Shown here in pieces: positions 39,181 through 50,314 of a DNA stretch of 64,000 nt. Origin of the DNA: Neoarius graeffei (lineage: Eukaryota; Chordata; Actinopteri; Siluriformes; Ariidae); contig NC_083596.1 in the NCBI RefSeq assembly GCF_027579695.1, positions 18,564,755-18,628,754 on the forward strand, read 5' to 3'. The position numbers were made by a program, and so were the translations under genes. Under the pieces are notes generated by a model, which had not been told where the DNA came from, did not search any database, and saw only the letters and a program-made list of their open reading frames with translations. The first letter of the stretch is position 1, and each line of letters starts with the position of its first letter.

Positions 39181-39840
39181 TAGACCAAAGTCATATCAAT
39201 AAAAATTTATGCTGAAAGTAAGAAATCCCGTTACTGACTTGCTCAACTAAGACTGATTTGACTTCATTGATTGTGGGTTGACTCTCATTAAAACAGGATA
39301 GGTGTTATAACTTATGCAACAGACATGTACATGCATGCATTTTCACTGATAAAACGTAAAAGGCTAATTAAATAATCAGATGAACTGAGACGATCACATT
39401 CTGAAGCAAATTAAATAATCTTATACCGCTAACTTAAACACACAATACAAGTTACATGTATTAATCTAAATGCAGGTAAACAACGTGTTGTTTTTGTTGT
39501 TTTATATCCAAATGAAATTCGGAGCTTACCCGTCTGTGTTCTCGCTTCTTGAAGGCCGATCTTGTGGCCGATTGTTTTGAAACAATCTGACGTTCAGTTC
39601 TCCGTTCATTCGCTTCTTCCACATAAAGGCGAAATGGCAGCAATATCCAGTTTAGAAATAAGACGGCTGGTCCACTCATTCTCTATTTTGTCCATACTGA
39701 GTACTCCGCCATTAATGCTCAGCTCAGGCAATTACTAAAACCCAGGACGTCACCGGTTTTAGCAACAACCGCGGGGAGGTCACTGCCCGAGCGATATGTC
39801 ACGTCCTGTTCCATCCCGGGTTTTAGCAACAACCATCGGC
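39181..39840. other. Between elements B and C, no gene recognised
   Basis: AT-rich left part. The GC-rich right part contains 'GACGTCACCGGTTTTAGCAAC', which partly matches 36608-36635. It may belong to element C or to an outer repeat. Confidence 0.4.
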
Positions 39841-40162
39841 TCACTCCGGGAAGACTGGTGCAACTGAACTTTCCTTTTTAAAAAAATAAAAATAAATACT
39901 TTCCTTGTAGTTTTCTTTCTCTTTAATTGTTGGTACTGCACCCTCTTTCAATACGGGCTTATAGCCAACGCTCCTCAACAGATCCGAGGTCTCGTAAGAG
40001 TCTTCAGTAAAATGTGCAGAGAAGAGACCACTTCGTAGCCGCCCAGTGTGCCCGTGAACTTCTCGCAAAACGCGTCCAAATCTTTGCAGTTTGAACATTC
40101 TTGGGCCATGAATGCAACGTAAATCCACCTTCTGTTGTGTTGCTGGCACATCTACGTGGCAT
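39841..40162 (-). pseudogene. THAP transposase fragment, frameshifted (element C)
   Basis: From ATG 40162-40160 the frame reads MPRRC, then EGGFTLHSWPKNVQTAKIW. The THAP ending SAHFTEDSYE and the linker LLRSVGYKPVLKEGAVPTIK are found in another frame. The finger is therefore split by at least one frameshift around 40020-40060. It is a third, separate THAP relic in this 4-kb stretch. Element borders were not found. Confidence 0.7.
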
Positions 40163-40604
40163 GGTGATAAATTAGCTCAAAATGGAGGATCGGAGTTGCA
40201 GTCAGCTCTGTGTTTTAGTATAGCGGAAATGGCGATGAGACCAATAGACTTCCTGCTGTGACGTTACGGACGTCAATGTCATTCACTCAGACCGCTACCT
40301 ATATAAATCACTTTAATCATAAAAATTACTATATTAGATTTATTGTTAATGCTTAAAACTATTCCTGTGCCATTCTTGAGGTCTCAAGGCATTTATAAAT
40401 GAAAGTGAGGCCATGGCTCTGCGTATATGCTTTAAGTAGCTTTAGCACTGGCCTTGTTGTTGAATTAAAGTTTGGTTTTCAGTTTCTAATTTTACCTTTT
40501 GCATCATTATCCAAAGTAAAATGTTGTTTATGCTGCTGTGGTTTGTCTTTGGAGATGAGAATATCTTCCTGCCACTTTACAGTCACCTCAATAATCATTA
40601 TTAT
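40163..40604. other. Right flank of THAP fragment, unclassified
   Basis: It includes GC-rich subterminal-like sequence to ~40300 and then AT-rich sequence. No exon was recognised. Confidence 0.4.
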
Positions 40605-41496
40605 ATATAACTTGCAAGCACGTGATCAAAATGTGCTACATCATGAGCGTCTGCCATGATGGTGGATATACAAAGCAACTAGGATGGCAGCCACTGAAAG
40701 CGTGTCTGTAAACAATGCTGAATTTTCTCACTATTACCATGATTTGAACGGTCGAGCGAAGATTCGATACAAAGTGAAGATAGATATGTGTGGGTTTTGA
40801 CCCATATTATTTTTAAAAAATCAGACTTTTCTGAAGATAAGATGCTTCTACCAACCATCGAGTACCCAGATATCACGTTCTATCTGGTTCGGCTGCCGAA
40901 GAATCAAATCTGACCTTGGATGAAACACAGCCCATTTTCTGAGTGGGTGCCCAGTCTGGATTGTTTCTATTGTATAATTTTTACATGTGTATAACACATG
41001 TTAAAATTATAACAATGACTGAGTGAAGCATGACAAGAGAACGCTTATTTTATAGCAAAATTCTAGCAACACGAAATAAAATTTTTCCATGATATTATTG
41101 AGAAAGCTTTTGAATCTCATCTGAGATAAAATGATTACTGCGAACATGAGCGGTTTTGGTTTTAGCCTCTGTTAGATCAGCCCTGCCGATGTTGTTCAGC
41201 CATGCTCGTCTCCTCTCCATACTAAGCCTCAGAGTTTCCTCGCCCTCTTTCCGAATGACGGACGGAATTCTAAAAAATCGGAACGTGCCACGGTCATGAG
41301 TACTGTTGTGACCACAACCATATACAGCACAAAGATATGGCAGAGCTAAAAGAACGCTTAAAGCAGTGGAAAAACAAATTCAGTTGTGCACGCGTGACTG
41401 TTTTGTATGGAAGGTCGCTTATTTGTATATCCACCAACATGGCTGACATCCGGGTTTCTGTTTTGCTTTGATGTCACTTGGAAGTCAAGGATTATA
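40605..41496 (+). mobile_element. TIR element E with degraded SWIM-protein start
   Basis: The left TATATAACTTGC...GCCATGATGGTGGATATAC matches in inverse GTATATCCACCAACATGGC...CAAGGATTATAT on the right. The plus strand holds the damaged start of the same gene type as the SWIM exon of element B. Confidence 0.65.
40683..40880 (+). pseudogene. Degraded N-terminus homologous to the SWIM exon
   Basis: ATG 40683 reads MAATESVSVNNAEFSHYYHD, then LNGRAKIRYKVKIDM. After two frame changes it reads FDPYYF, KKSDFSEDK and LLPTIEYPDITFYLV. These align with RERYAEKVRFIGNVDPY and LLPHLTYIDLVNYLV of the ORF at 38266, in the same order and spacing. Confidence 0.65.
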
Positions 41497-42732
41497 TCGC
41501 ATGAGCTACTTCGGGTAAAATTGTGCACTCTGATTGGTTCCTTGGTGGGCTGAATTTTCCCGTAATGCTCGTGGGTGATTACATACTTTCTTTCCAAGGT
41601 GCTGGGTTTCAGTGTTGCAAAAAAAAACCCCAACAAAATGACAAAAAAAGATTAATTGGAAATCAAAACGGAATCAAAAACAGCCGAAACACAAAAGACA
41701 AACAAGAGTCACCGAGTTATTCAAGAAATGAGCAATGAAGAGCATTCAGAAACCGCTAACCGCTAACAGAAATTCAGTTTTGAAACCGCTAGCTGTTTAT
41801 TCTGCATGTATGACTCAACTGCATTACAAATATGACGTGACTGAAAGCAGCGTCACGCCTCATTATAATGACCATTTATTGTAATCTTAGAAATTAAAAA
41901 AAGCCATATAATAAACTCCTTAATAACCTCGCTTGCTCTGTCTTTCCAGGAAAATATCAGACCTCGATCTTGACAGTACGGACTGAGCAGTACTGTCAAG
42001 ACGTCGGTCTGATATTTTCCCGTAAAGACCTCGCACTCAGTTAATAAGTAGTTATTAATATAAATACGGAGGTGATTATAGGAAATTGCGTACGCTGATT
42101 GGTCAAGAAATTCAGACTATTTCTCAATAATCACCTCGAGTGACTCGGCAAAATGGTGGCCAATCATAAGTGTAAGTAAGGTAGAATTACACATTATGAA
42201 AGAAAACGCTGTTCCTAAAAGCACTAATGATGCTATGAAGTTTGGTCTAAAACTATTCAAAAGTAAGGTAGATTTGTGATTTATTTTATCGATTTTCAAA
42301 ACAAAGTATTTTATATGAGTCGGCGTAGATAAGTGACACAAGTCTGCGCCACGCTGTTATTACATTTGCATGCTGCTTTTGAAGATTGAAATAAACAATT
42401 TTTAAATACAATTTTTAAAATAATCACCCGTGTATTTATACTGGAATAATTATCCGCCTCAGGCTCAGTGAATATCGGTGAATAATAAAACCTCGACTTT
42501 GTTTCGGTTATTATTCACCGATATTCACAAATAATTGTTAAATAACGGCAACAAAATATCACCATTAATGTCACCTGAGTTTCTTTAATCACTCTTCAAC
42601 GGCTGTCAGTTGCTATAGTGAGAAGCAGGATTGAACAATCAGAATCATGTATTTTCCCTGTTTATCTATGTAAGCTACTAGCCTGATAGCTAGTCTGTAA
42701 AAATAGATATCAGACTGACAGACTGAAATACC
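41497..42732. repeat. Region with two hairpin-forming repeats
   Basis: 41949-42022 can fold as GGAAAATATCAGACC...GGTCTGATATTTTCC. 42437-42535 folds around GTGAATATCGGTGAATAATA and its inverse. Both lie next to 'TAATTA'-rich sequence and 'GATTGG' phrases like those of the hairpin elements at 24.1 and 50.2 kb. No gene. Confidence 0.6.
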
Positions 42733-43056
42733 CCCGTGGCCGGCGAGGGCCTTTCTGTGCGGAGTTTGCATGTTCTCCCCGTGTCCGCGTGGGTTTCCTC
42801 CGGGTGCTCCGGTTTCCCCCACAGTCCAAAGACATGCAGGTTAGGTTAACTGGTGACTCTAAATTGACCGTAGGTGTGAATGTGAGTGTGAATGGTTGTC
42901 TGTGTCTATGTGTCAGCCCTGTGATGACCTGGCGACTTGTCCAGGGTGTACCCCGCCTTTCGCCCGTAGTCAGCTGGGATAGGCTCCAGCTTGCCTGCGA
43001 CCCTGTAGAACACGATAAAGTGGCTACAGACAATGAGATGAGATGAGATGAGATGA
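42733..43056 (+). mobile_element. tRNA-derived SINE (family 1), 5'-truncated
   Basis: It begins inside the B-box region (CCCGTGGCCGGCGAGGGC) and ends with (GATGA)n. Confidence 0.9.
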
Positions 43057-43164
43057 GACTGAAATACTGAAAGATTGGTTTTTTTGCAAGAGAAATAGGG
43101 AAAGGTAGATCTGATTTTTTTAAGATAAAATGTCATTGATTTTATATAGTTTCATTTTATTACA

Positions 43165-43560
43165 AACATGTTATTTAATGGATAAGGCACTGGTGTCCTA
43201 AGCCAAGGACTGTGGGTTCAAGTCCCAATGAGGGTGTGAGGTTAGCAGAATGACACAGTGGGAGTGTACTGGGCCCATAACTCAGAGGTTGATGGATCAA
43301 AACCATCCTCTGCTAATTATGGCTACTTTTGCACTTTCTCTTCTCTCTGTATCATGGCTGAAGTGCCGTTAAGCAAGGCGCCTAACTGCCAACTGCTCCT
43401 TGGGTGCTGTAGCATAGCTGCCCATTGCTCTGGGTATGTGTGTGTGCTCATTGCTCACTCGTGTGTGCATGCGTGTATTCACTGCTTCAGATGGATTAAA
43501 TGCAGAGGACGAATTTCACTTTGCTTGAGTACATGCGACAAGTAAAGTCTTCTTCTTCTA
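43165..43560 (+). mobile_element. tRNA-derived SINE with family-2 tail and a different head
   Basis: The head has AATGGATAAGGCACTGG and a B box GGTTCAAGTCCC, and differs from family 1. The 3' part shares 'CTGCCCATTGCTCTGGG' and 'CACTGCTTCAGATGGATTAAA' with family 2 and ends in (CTT)n. Confidence 0.75.
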
Positions 43561-44054
43561 AATTATTTTCAGTGGAACTGTAATAAAGGTGTTGTATGGC
43601 AGTGTTATTAATATGGCAAGATGGTGGGAGGTTGTGCCTTAAATGATTAAATAATACATTCGTGCCATCATGACTCCTTTTACTGTTGGTACCAACATAA
43701 AATGTGATGATTTTATGTATTGTATTTCCTCAAATTTACAAAACTGAAATGATTTCCTGACTTACCAAAAATTATTTCACTGTGTGGAGTCGACTCTATT
43801 TCTCAGTACCTGTCATCGAAGAATCGACTCTTTTATGTATCGACTCCTAGCCAGAAACAGAGTAGTGATGGGAAGTCCGGCACTTTTCAGCGAGTCAGTG
43901 ATCATTTGGTTCAGCTCAGCTACAAGAATCGATTCTTGTGACTCCCAAATGCCCCCACCGGTCAAAGACCGGTCAAAAAATGACTTAAATTGTGTAATGA
44001 AACTTTCTAAATGACAAAATGACTCTACTGCACATTATATTTCATAAAAATCTA
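43561..44054. other. Intergenic, unclassified
   Basis: No gene. It holds GAGTCGA/TCGACTC-type phrases, as at 36170-36230. Confidence 0.4.
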
Positions 44055-45658
44055 CAACCCCGATTCCAAAACAGTTGGAACAAAGTACAAATTGGAAATA
44101 AAAACGGAATGCAATAATTTACAAATCTCAAAAACTGATATGGTATTCACAATAGAACATAGACAACATATCAAATGTCGAAAGTGAGACATTTTGAAAT
44201 TTCATGCCAAATATTGGCTCATTTGAAATTTCATGACAGCAACACATCTCAAAAAAGTTGGGACAGGGGCAGTAAGAGGCTGGAAAAGTTAAAGGTACAA
44301 AAAAGGAACAGCTGGAGGACCAAATTGCAACTCATTAGGTCAATTGGCAATAGGTCATTAACATGACTGGGTATAAAAAGAGCATCTTGGAGTGGCAGCG
44401 GCTCTCAGAAGTAAAGATGGGAAGAGGATCACCAATCCCCCTAATTCTGCGCCGACAAATAGCGGAGCAATATCAGAAAGGAGTTCGACAGTGTAAAATT
44501 GCAAAGAGTTTGAACATATCATGATCTACAGTGCATAATATCATCAAAAGATTCAGAGAATCTGGAAGAATCTCTGTGCATAAGGGTCAAGGCCAGAAAC
44601 CATACTGGGTGCCCGTGATCTTCGGGCCCTTAGACGGCACTGCATCACATACAGGCATGCTTCTGTATTGGAAATCACAAAATGGGCTCAGGAATATTTC
44701 CAGAGAACATTATCTGTGAACACAATTCACCGTGCCATCCGCCGTTGCCAGCTAAAACTCTATAGTTCAAAGAAGAAGCCGTATCTAAACACGATCCAGA
44801 AGCGCAGACATCTTCTCTGGGCCAAGGCTCATTTAAAATGGACTGTGGCAAAGTGGAAAACTGTTCTGTGGTCAGACGAATCAAAATTTGAAGTTCTTTA
44901 TGGAACTCAGGGACGCCGTATCATTCGGACTAAAGAGGAGAAGGATGGCCCAAGTTGTTATCAGCGCTCAGTTCAGAAGCCTGCATCTCTGATGGTATGG
45001 GGTTGCATTAGTGCGTGTGGCATGGGCAGCTTACACATCTGGAAAGACACCATCAATGCTAAAAGGTATATCCAGGTTCTAGAGCAACATATGCTCCCAT
45101 CCAGACGACGTCTCTTTCAGGGAAGACCTTGCATTTTCCAACATGACAATGCCAAACCACATACTGCATCAATTACAGCATCGTGGCTGTGTAGAAGAAG
45201 GGTCCGGGTACTGAACTGGCCAGCCTGCAGTCCAGATCTTTCACCCATAGAAAACATTTGGTGCATCATAAAACGGAAGATACAACAAAAAAGACCTAAG
45301 ACAGTTGAGCAACTAGAATCCTACATTAGACAAGAATGGGTTAACATTCCTATCCCTAAACTTGAGCAACTTGTCTCCTCAGTTCCCAGACGTTTACAGA
45401 CTGTTGTAAAGAGAAAAGGGGATGTCTCACAGTGGTAAACATGGCCTTGTCCCAACTTTTTTGAGATGTGTTGTTGTCATGAAATTTAAAATCACCTAAT
45501 TTTTCTCTTTAAATGATATATTTTCTCAGTTTAAACATTTGATATGTCATTTATGTTCTATTCTGAATAAAATATGGAATTTTGAAACTCCCACATCATT
45601 GCATTCCGTTTTTATTTATAATTTGTACTTTGTCCCAACATTTTTGGAATCAGGGTTG
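44055..45658 (+). mobile_element. Tc1/mariner-superfamily transposon, near full length
   Basis: The ends CAACCCCGATTCCAAAACAG and CTGATTCC-type inverse (GGAATCAGGGTTG) are flanked by TA (44053-44054, 45659-45660). Length 1604 bp. It encodes one transposase with two lesions. A related, more damaged copy starts at 56797. Confidence 0.9.
44417..45438 (+). pseudogene. Tc1-like transposase with one stop and one frameshift
   Basis: ATG 44417 reads MGRGSPIPLILRRQIAEQYQ. A TGA at 44522-44524 interrupts the HTH. A one-base loss near 44600-44610 shifts the frame, and the rest is intact to TAA at 45438. Catalytic residues are visible: [20 protein letters not shown] and [11 protein letters not shown]. 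The intact C-terminal 256 codons suggest recent inactivation. Confidence 0.85.
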
Positions 45659-45794
45659 TATTTAAATACTTATATAATCCAGCAAGGAACTACATGTGAC
45701 ATAATCAGTGCATTAATGTTATTGTGTCTCATGTGTCCCTGCTTCAGTCAGAAATATTAATTCATATTTATGTACCGTAGATACACATGGCTAC

Positions 45795-46912
45795 ATCTAC
45801 AAACAAGAGTGCTCTGAGAGCACAATATCCCCCGCTGGCAACTCTGCCATAACTCTGGTAAAATGCAACTGAATTGAACGACATTGCAAGATGCGCATTA
45901 CTGACATATAACAAAGAATCCTGTCAAGTTTCGTGAAATTCCTCCAAAAATTGTGAGAAGAGTTGATTTCAGAAGGTGAGTACCCTTCCCGGGACTGATG
46001 GACGGATGGACATCGCCACGACATAATCCCCCTTCAGGCCTTTCGACCAGTGGGGGATAAAAATTGTGAGGGAAGTTGATTTCAGAAAGCAAGCACACCT
46101 TGATGAAATTGCCAAAGTACAAGTTTGTTAATAATCAAGGGTATAACTCTGGGAAAATTTGACCAAATTAAACGACATTTCAACATGCATATAACTGTCA
46201 TATAACAAAGCCTTTTGCCAAGTTTGGTGAAATTCCTCCATAAATTGTGAGAGGAGTTGATTTCGGAAGAACGTACACCCTCATGAAATTGTGAAAATAC
46301 AAGTTATTTAATCAAGAGTCAAAACTCTGGTAAAATTTTCACAAACGAAATTAAATCGCAATATGCGTATTACCATCATATAACAAGGCCTTTGGCCAAG
46401 CTTCGAGAAATTCGTCCGAAAATTGTGAGAGGAGTTGATGTCAGAAGGCGAGCACACCTTCATGAAAATTGTCAAAGTACAAGGTTGTTAATCAAGGGCT
46501 GTAACTCTGGTAAAATGCGACCAAATTAAACAAACAAACAAACAAACAAACAAACAAACAATATGCGTACTACTGACATATAACAATGCCTTTTGCCAAG
46601 TTTCGTGAAATTCCTCCAAAAATTGTGAGAGGAGTTGATTTCAGAAGGAAAACACACACTCATTAAATTGTCAAATTATAATGTTGTTAATCAAGGGCTG
46701 TAACTCTGGTAAAATGTGACTGAATTTAACGAAATTACAATATGCGTTTTACTGACATATAACAAAGAATCATGCCAAGTTTCGTGAAATTCCTCCAAAA
46801 ATTGTGAGAGGAGTTGATTTCAGAAGGTGAGTACTCTTCCCTGGATGGACGGATGGAAATCACCATGACATAATCCCCCTTTGGGCCTTTCAGCCAGTGA
46901 GGGATAAAAATG
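45795..46912. repeat. ~180-bp tandem repeat array
   Basis: About six imperfect units share 'AACTCTGGTAAAAT', 'CATATAACAA', 'AAGTTTCGTGAAATTCCTCC' and 'TTGTGAGAGGAGTTGATTTC'. Starts lie near 45850, 46140, 46320, 46500 and 46695. The outer units include 'GGACGGATGGA' and 'CATAATCCCCCTT', so the array has matching ends. (CAAA)n lies at about 46528-46560. Confidence 0.8.
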
Positions 46913-47167
46913 AAACAAAACAAAACAAGTGTTGCCAGGCAAAACAAACCTCGCCTGGTAGCACGTATGATGAATATAAAGGAAGACATCGCGAAAAAAC
47001 GATTTTGATCTTTTTGGTGACCTTGACATTGATTTTTACCTTGTGTGTGAACATACTTGGCCAATAAACATGGTTCTGATTCTCATTTGCACACTGTACT
47101 GCTCTCAGCCAATCAGAACACATTTGAATGAATATGAAGGAAGATATCATGATAAAATGGTTTTGAG
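46913..47167. other. Repeat-like flank of the hAT element
   Basis: It contains two partial copies of 'AAGGAAGA(C/T)AT...TTTTGA(T/G)CTTTTTGG'. The second is where the hAT is inserted. Confidence 0.5.
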
Positions 47168-47807
47168 CTTTTTGGCAGAGGTGGGCAAAGTACCCAACTT
47201 CATTACTTAAGTGAAAGTACAGATCCCACTGGTCAAATGTTACTCCGATACAAGTGAAAGTTGTCCAGTCAGATTTTTACTTAAGTTAAAGTACTGAAGT
47301 ACTTGCTTTTAAAAATACTTAAGTATTAAAAGTACATTTTCTGTCAACGCATCATTGTATTATTGCCACAACGCTTACAAAACCTAATGCCGTTACCAAA
47401 GACAGACATGTGAATTCACAAAATGAACGCATGCTGTGCATCATGGTGGTTTCACGTTAAGCTAGCTAGTCAGTGAAACGCCACCTGACATGCTAGCAAA
47501 CTCTTTTCAAACTCAAAATCATATTGGGTAGCTAATGCTACTAGAAAAGAAAGATTTCTACATTCTGTTTATTTGGCAAGATTATGCTAAAACATATTTC
47601 TGAAAGGACTTCAGATAAGTTAACGTTATTCATCTTAGCGTAACTCTGTTTTTACATGCTAACTAACAGTGTCCAAGTTAACTAGCTATGCGTTAGCTGT
47701 GGACAAGGTGATGGCAACTTGGCGGGCAAATCCATAGAAAGTCATTTGACTAACCAGACTGCACAGCTATTGCAACGTTATCGCTAGCTCTAAAAGCACA
47801 GACAACT

Positions 47808-47989
47808 TCATTGCAAGCTTTCTCTTGGAATAAAACATTTATATACCTCAATATGCTTCCGCAGGTTGGACGGCGAGTTTTTGTAGGCCGTGATGTGGTT
47901 TGTTTTCGGCAAACAAAGCAAACATTTAAAATGAAACGAATCATTAATCCTTTCAGAAAACTGAAACATGGGTTCTAGGTATGTATATA
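47808..47989 (-). pseudogene. hAT BED-finger exon, cut by the Tc1 insertion
   Basis: The minus strand reads FHFKCLLCLPKTNHITAYKN, then SPSNLRKHIEV. This is a BED-type finger (CxxC ... HxxxH-like). Upstream sequence is lost to the Tc1 terminal repeat beginning at 47990. A possible donor GTATAT follows KHIE. Confidence 0.65.
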
Positions 47990-49638
47990 CAGTTAGGTCC
48001 ATATATATTTGGACACTGACACAAATTTTGTTTTTTTTTACCTGTTTACTGAAACCTATTCAATTTATAGTTATATAATGGACATGGACATAAAGTCCAG
48101 ACTTTCAGCTTTCATTTGAGGGTATCCACATTAAAATTGGATGAAGGGTTTAGGAGTTTCAGCTCCTTAACATGTGCCACCTGTTTTTAAAGGGACCAAA
48201 AGTAATTGGACAATTGACTCAAAGGCTAATTCATGGGCAGGTGTGGGCAATTCCTTCATTATGTCATTCTCAATTAAGCAGATAAAAGGCCTGGAGTTGA
48301 TTTGAGATGTGGTGCTTGCATTTGGAAGATTTTGCTGTGAAGAAAACATGCGGTCAAAGGAGCTCTCCATGCAGGTGAAACAAGCCATCCTTAAGCTGCG
48401 AAAACAGAAAAAACCCATCCGAGAAATTGCTACAATATTAGGAGTGGCAAAATCTACAGTTTGGTACATCCTGAGGAAGAAAGAAAGCGCTGGTGAACTC
48501 ATCAATGCAAAAAGACCTGGACGCCCACAGAAGACAACAGTGGTGGATGATCGCAGAATAATTTCCATGGTGAAGAGAAACCCCTTCACAACAGCCAACC
48601 AAGTGAACAACACTCTCCAGGAGGTAGGCGTATCAATATCCAAATCTACCATAAAGAGAAGACTGCATGAAAGTAAATACAGACGGTTCACTGCACGGTG
48701 CAAGCCACTCATAAGCCTCAAGAATAAAAAGGCTAGATTGGACTTTGCTAAAAAACATCTAAACAAGCTAGCACAGTTCTGGAAGAACATTCTTTGGATA
48801 GATGAAACCAAGATCAACCTTTACCAGAATGATGGAAAGAAAAAAGTATGGCGAAGGCGTGGTACAGCTCATGATCCAAAGCATACCACATCATCTGTAA
48901 AACACGGCGGAGGCAGTGTGATGGCTTGGGCATGCATGGCTGCCAGTGGCACTGGGTCACTAGTGTTTATTGATGATGTGACAAAGGACAGAAGCAGCCG
49001 GATGAATTCTGAGGTATTCAGAGACATACTGTGTGCTCACATCCAGCCAAATGCAGCCAAACTGATTGGTCGGCATTTCATAATACAGATGGACAATGAC
49101 CCAAAACATAAAGCCAAAGCAACCCAGGAGTTTATTAAAGCAAAGAAGTGGAATATTCTTGAATGGCCAAGTCAGTCACCTGATCTCAACCCAACTGAGC
49201 ATGCATTTCACTTGTTAAAGACTAAACTTCAGACAGAAAGGCCCACAAACAAACAGCAACTGAAAACCGCTGCAGTAAAGGCCTGGCAGAGCATTAAAAA
49301 GGAGGAAACACAGCGTCTGGTGATGTCCATGAGTTCAAGACTTCAGGCAGTCATTGCCAACAAAGGGTTTTCAACCAAGTATTAGAAATGAACATTTTAT
49401 TTACAATTATTTAATTTGTCCAATTACTTTTGAGCCCCTGAAATGAAGGGATTGTGTTTAAAAAATGCTTTAGTTCCTCACATTTTTATGCAATCATTTT
49501 GTTCAACCCACTGAATTAAAGCTGAAAGTCTGAACTTCAACTGCATCTGAATTGTTTTGTTCAAAATTCATTGTGGTAATGTACAGAACCAAAATTAGAA
49601 AAATGTTGTCTCTGTCCAAATATTTATGGACCTAACTG
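47990..49638 (+). mobile_element. Tc1 transposon, apparently complete and intact
   Basis: The ends CAGTTAGGTCCATATATATT and the inverse (AATATTTATGGACCTAACTG) are flanked by TA (47988-47989, 49639-49640). The length of 1649 bp is normal for Tc1. It carries one uninterrupted transposase frame. Both ends and the gene look undamaged, so the copy could be autonomous. Confidence 0.93.
48348..49385 (+). CDS. Tc1-like transposase, full length
   Basis: I choose ATG 48348 (MRSKELSMQVKQAILKL) because Tc1 transposases commonly start there; an in-frame start at 48309 would add 13 residues. The product is 345 residues. Domains are a paired-like HTH (about 5-50), the linker KRPGRPQKTT (an AT-hook-like GRP), a second HTH (about 75-110), and the DDE core with Asp in WIDETKINLY, Asp in QMDNDPKHKA and, 34 residues later, Glu in NPTEHAFHLL. 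It ends ANKGFSTKY, as in relatives. No stop or frameshift. A basic segment near RRFTARCK may act as a nuclear signal. Confidence 0.93.
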   Translation: MRSKELSMQVKQAILKLRKQKKPIREIATILGVAKSTVWYILRKKESAGELINAKRPGRPQKTTVVDDRRIISMVKRNPFTTANQVNNTLQEVGVSISKSTIKRRLHESKYRRFTARCKPLISLKNKKARLDFAKKHLNKLAQFWKNILWIDETKINLYQNDGKKKVWRRRGTAHDPKHTTSSVKHGGGSVMAWACMAASGTGSLVFIDDVTKDRSSRMNSEVFRDILCAHIQPNAAKLIGRHFIIQMDNDPKHKAKATQEFIKAKKWNILEWPSQSPDLNPTEHAFHLLKTKLQTERPTNKQQLKTAAVKAWQSIKKEETQRLVMSMSSRLQAVIANKGFSTKY

Positions 49639-50160
49639 TATGGGTATGTGTGCATTCCCCAGAAGAACCGCTTCCTTCCATTCTGCCATCAACTGATCGT
49701 GTTCAAATGAAGCTGCGGAGAAATCATTGAACTTGATTTTATACAGTCTATGGATGTGACGTGACCCTAGTGATTACTGATAGGCTGTTTCAGTGTCACC
49801 TGCGAAAAAAACAATCACGTTTTAGAAAAGAAAAGAAAAAGCATCCACTTTCAAAGCCACTTCATCGTAACGAGTAACGAGGAGCTTGATAGAAATGTAG
49901 TGGAGTAAAAAGTATGATATTCATCTTTCAAATATAATGAAGTTAAAGTCATAAGTTTCCAAAAAAATTAATACTCAAGTAAAGTACAGACTCTCGCGGT
50001 TACCAGAGGACTAGCTCCCCACTGTAACCCTAGCTGTGTAATAGGCGAGAGCGGAGATCGGCGCCGCCCTATGCGCCACATGGCATGGGAAGGACTTTGA
50101 AAGTACAGATACTCAAAAAGTGTACTTAAGTACAGTACTCAAGTACGGTAAATGTATACA

Positions 50161-50314
50161 TATTATTTACCAGCTTAAGGTCGGTCCGTATCGTGAAATA
50201 CCGTGACCGAGGTCTTGAAAATACTGACCGAGGCCCAGAGGCCTCGGTCAGTATTTTCAAGACCTCGGTCACGGTATTTCACGATACGGACCGACCTTAA
50301 GCTGGTAAATAATA
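50161..50314. repeat. Perfect 75-bp palindrome (4-nt spacer)
   Basis: The left arm 50161-50235 and right arm 50240-50314 are exact reverse complements around CAGA. It begins TATTATTTACCAGCTTAAGG. It is the end of a hairpin element whose other copy (24022-24172) is imperfect. Confidence 0.97.

Noticed and set aside
43178-43235. True tRNA gene (AATGGATAAGGCACTGG with GGTTCAAGTCCC)
   Set aside because: It is continuous with a SINE body and tail, and the acceptor stem does not pair.
45795-46912. CRISPR-like array of regular repeats
   Set aside because: Units are ~180 bp, imperfect, without unique spacers, and in a vertebrate genome.
48167-48817. 216-codon minus-strand ORF
   Set aside because: Antisense shadow of the intact Tc1 transposase.
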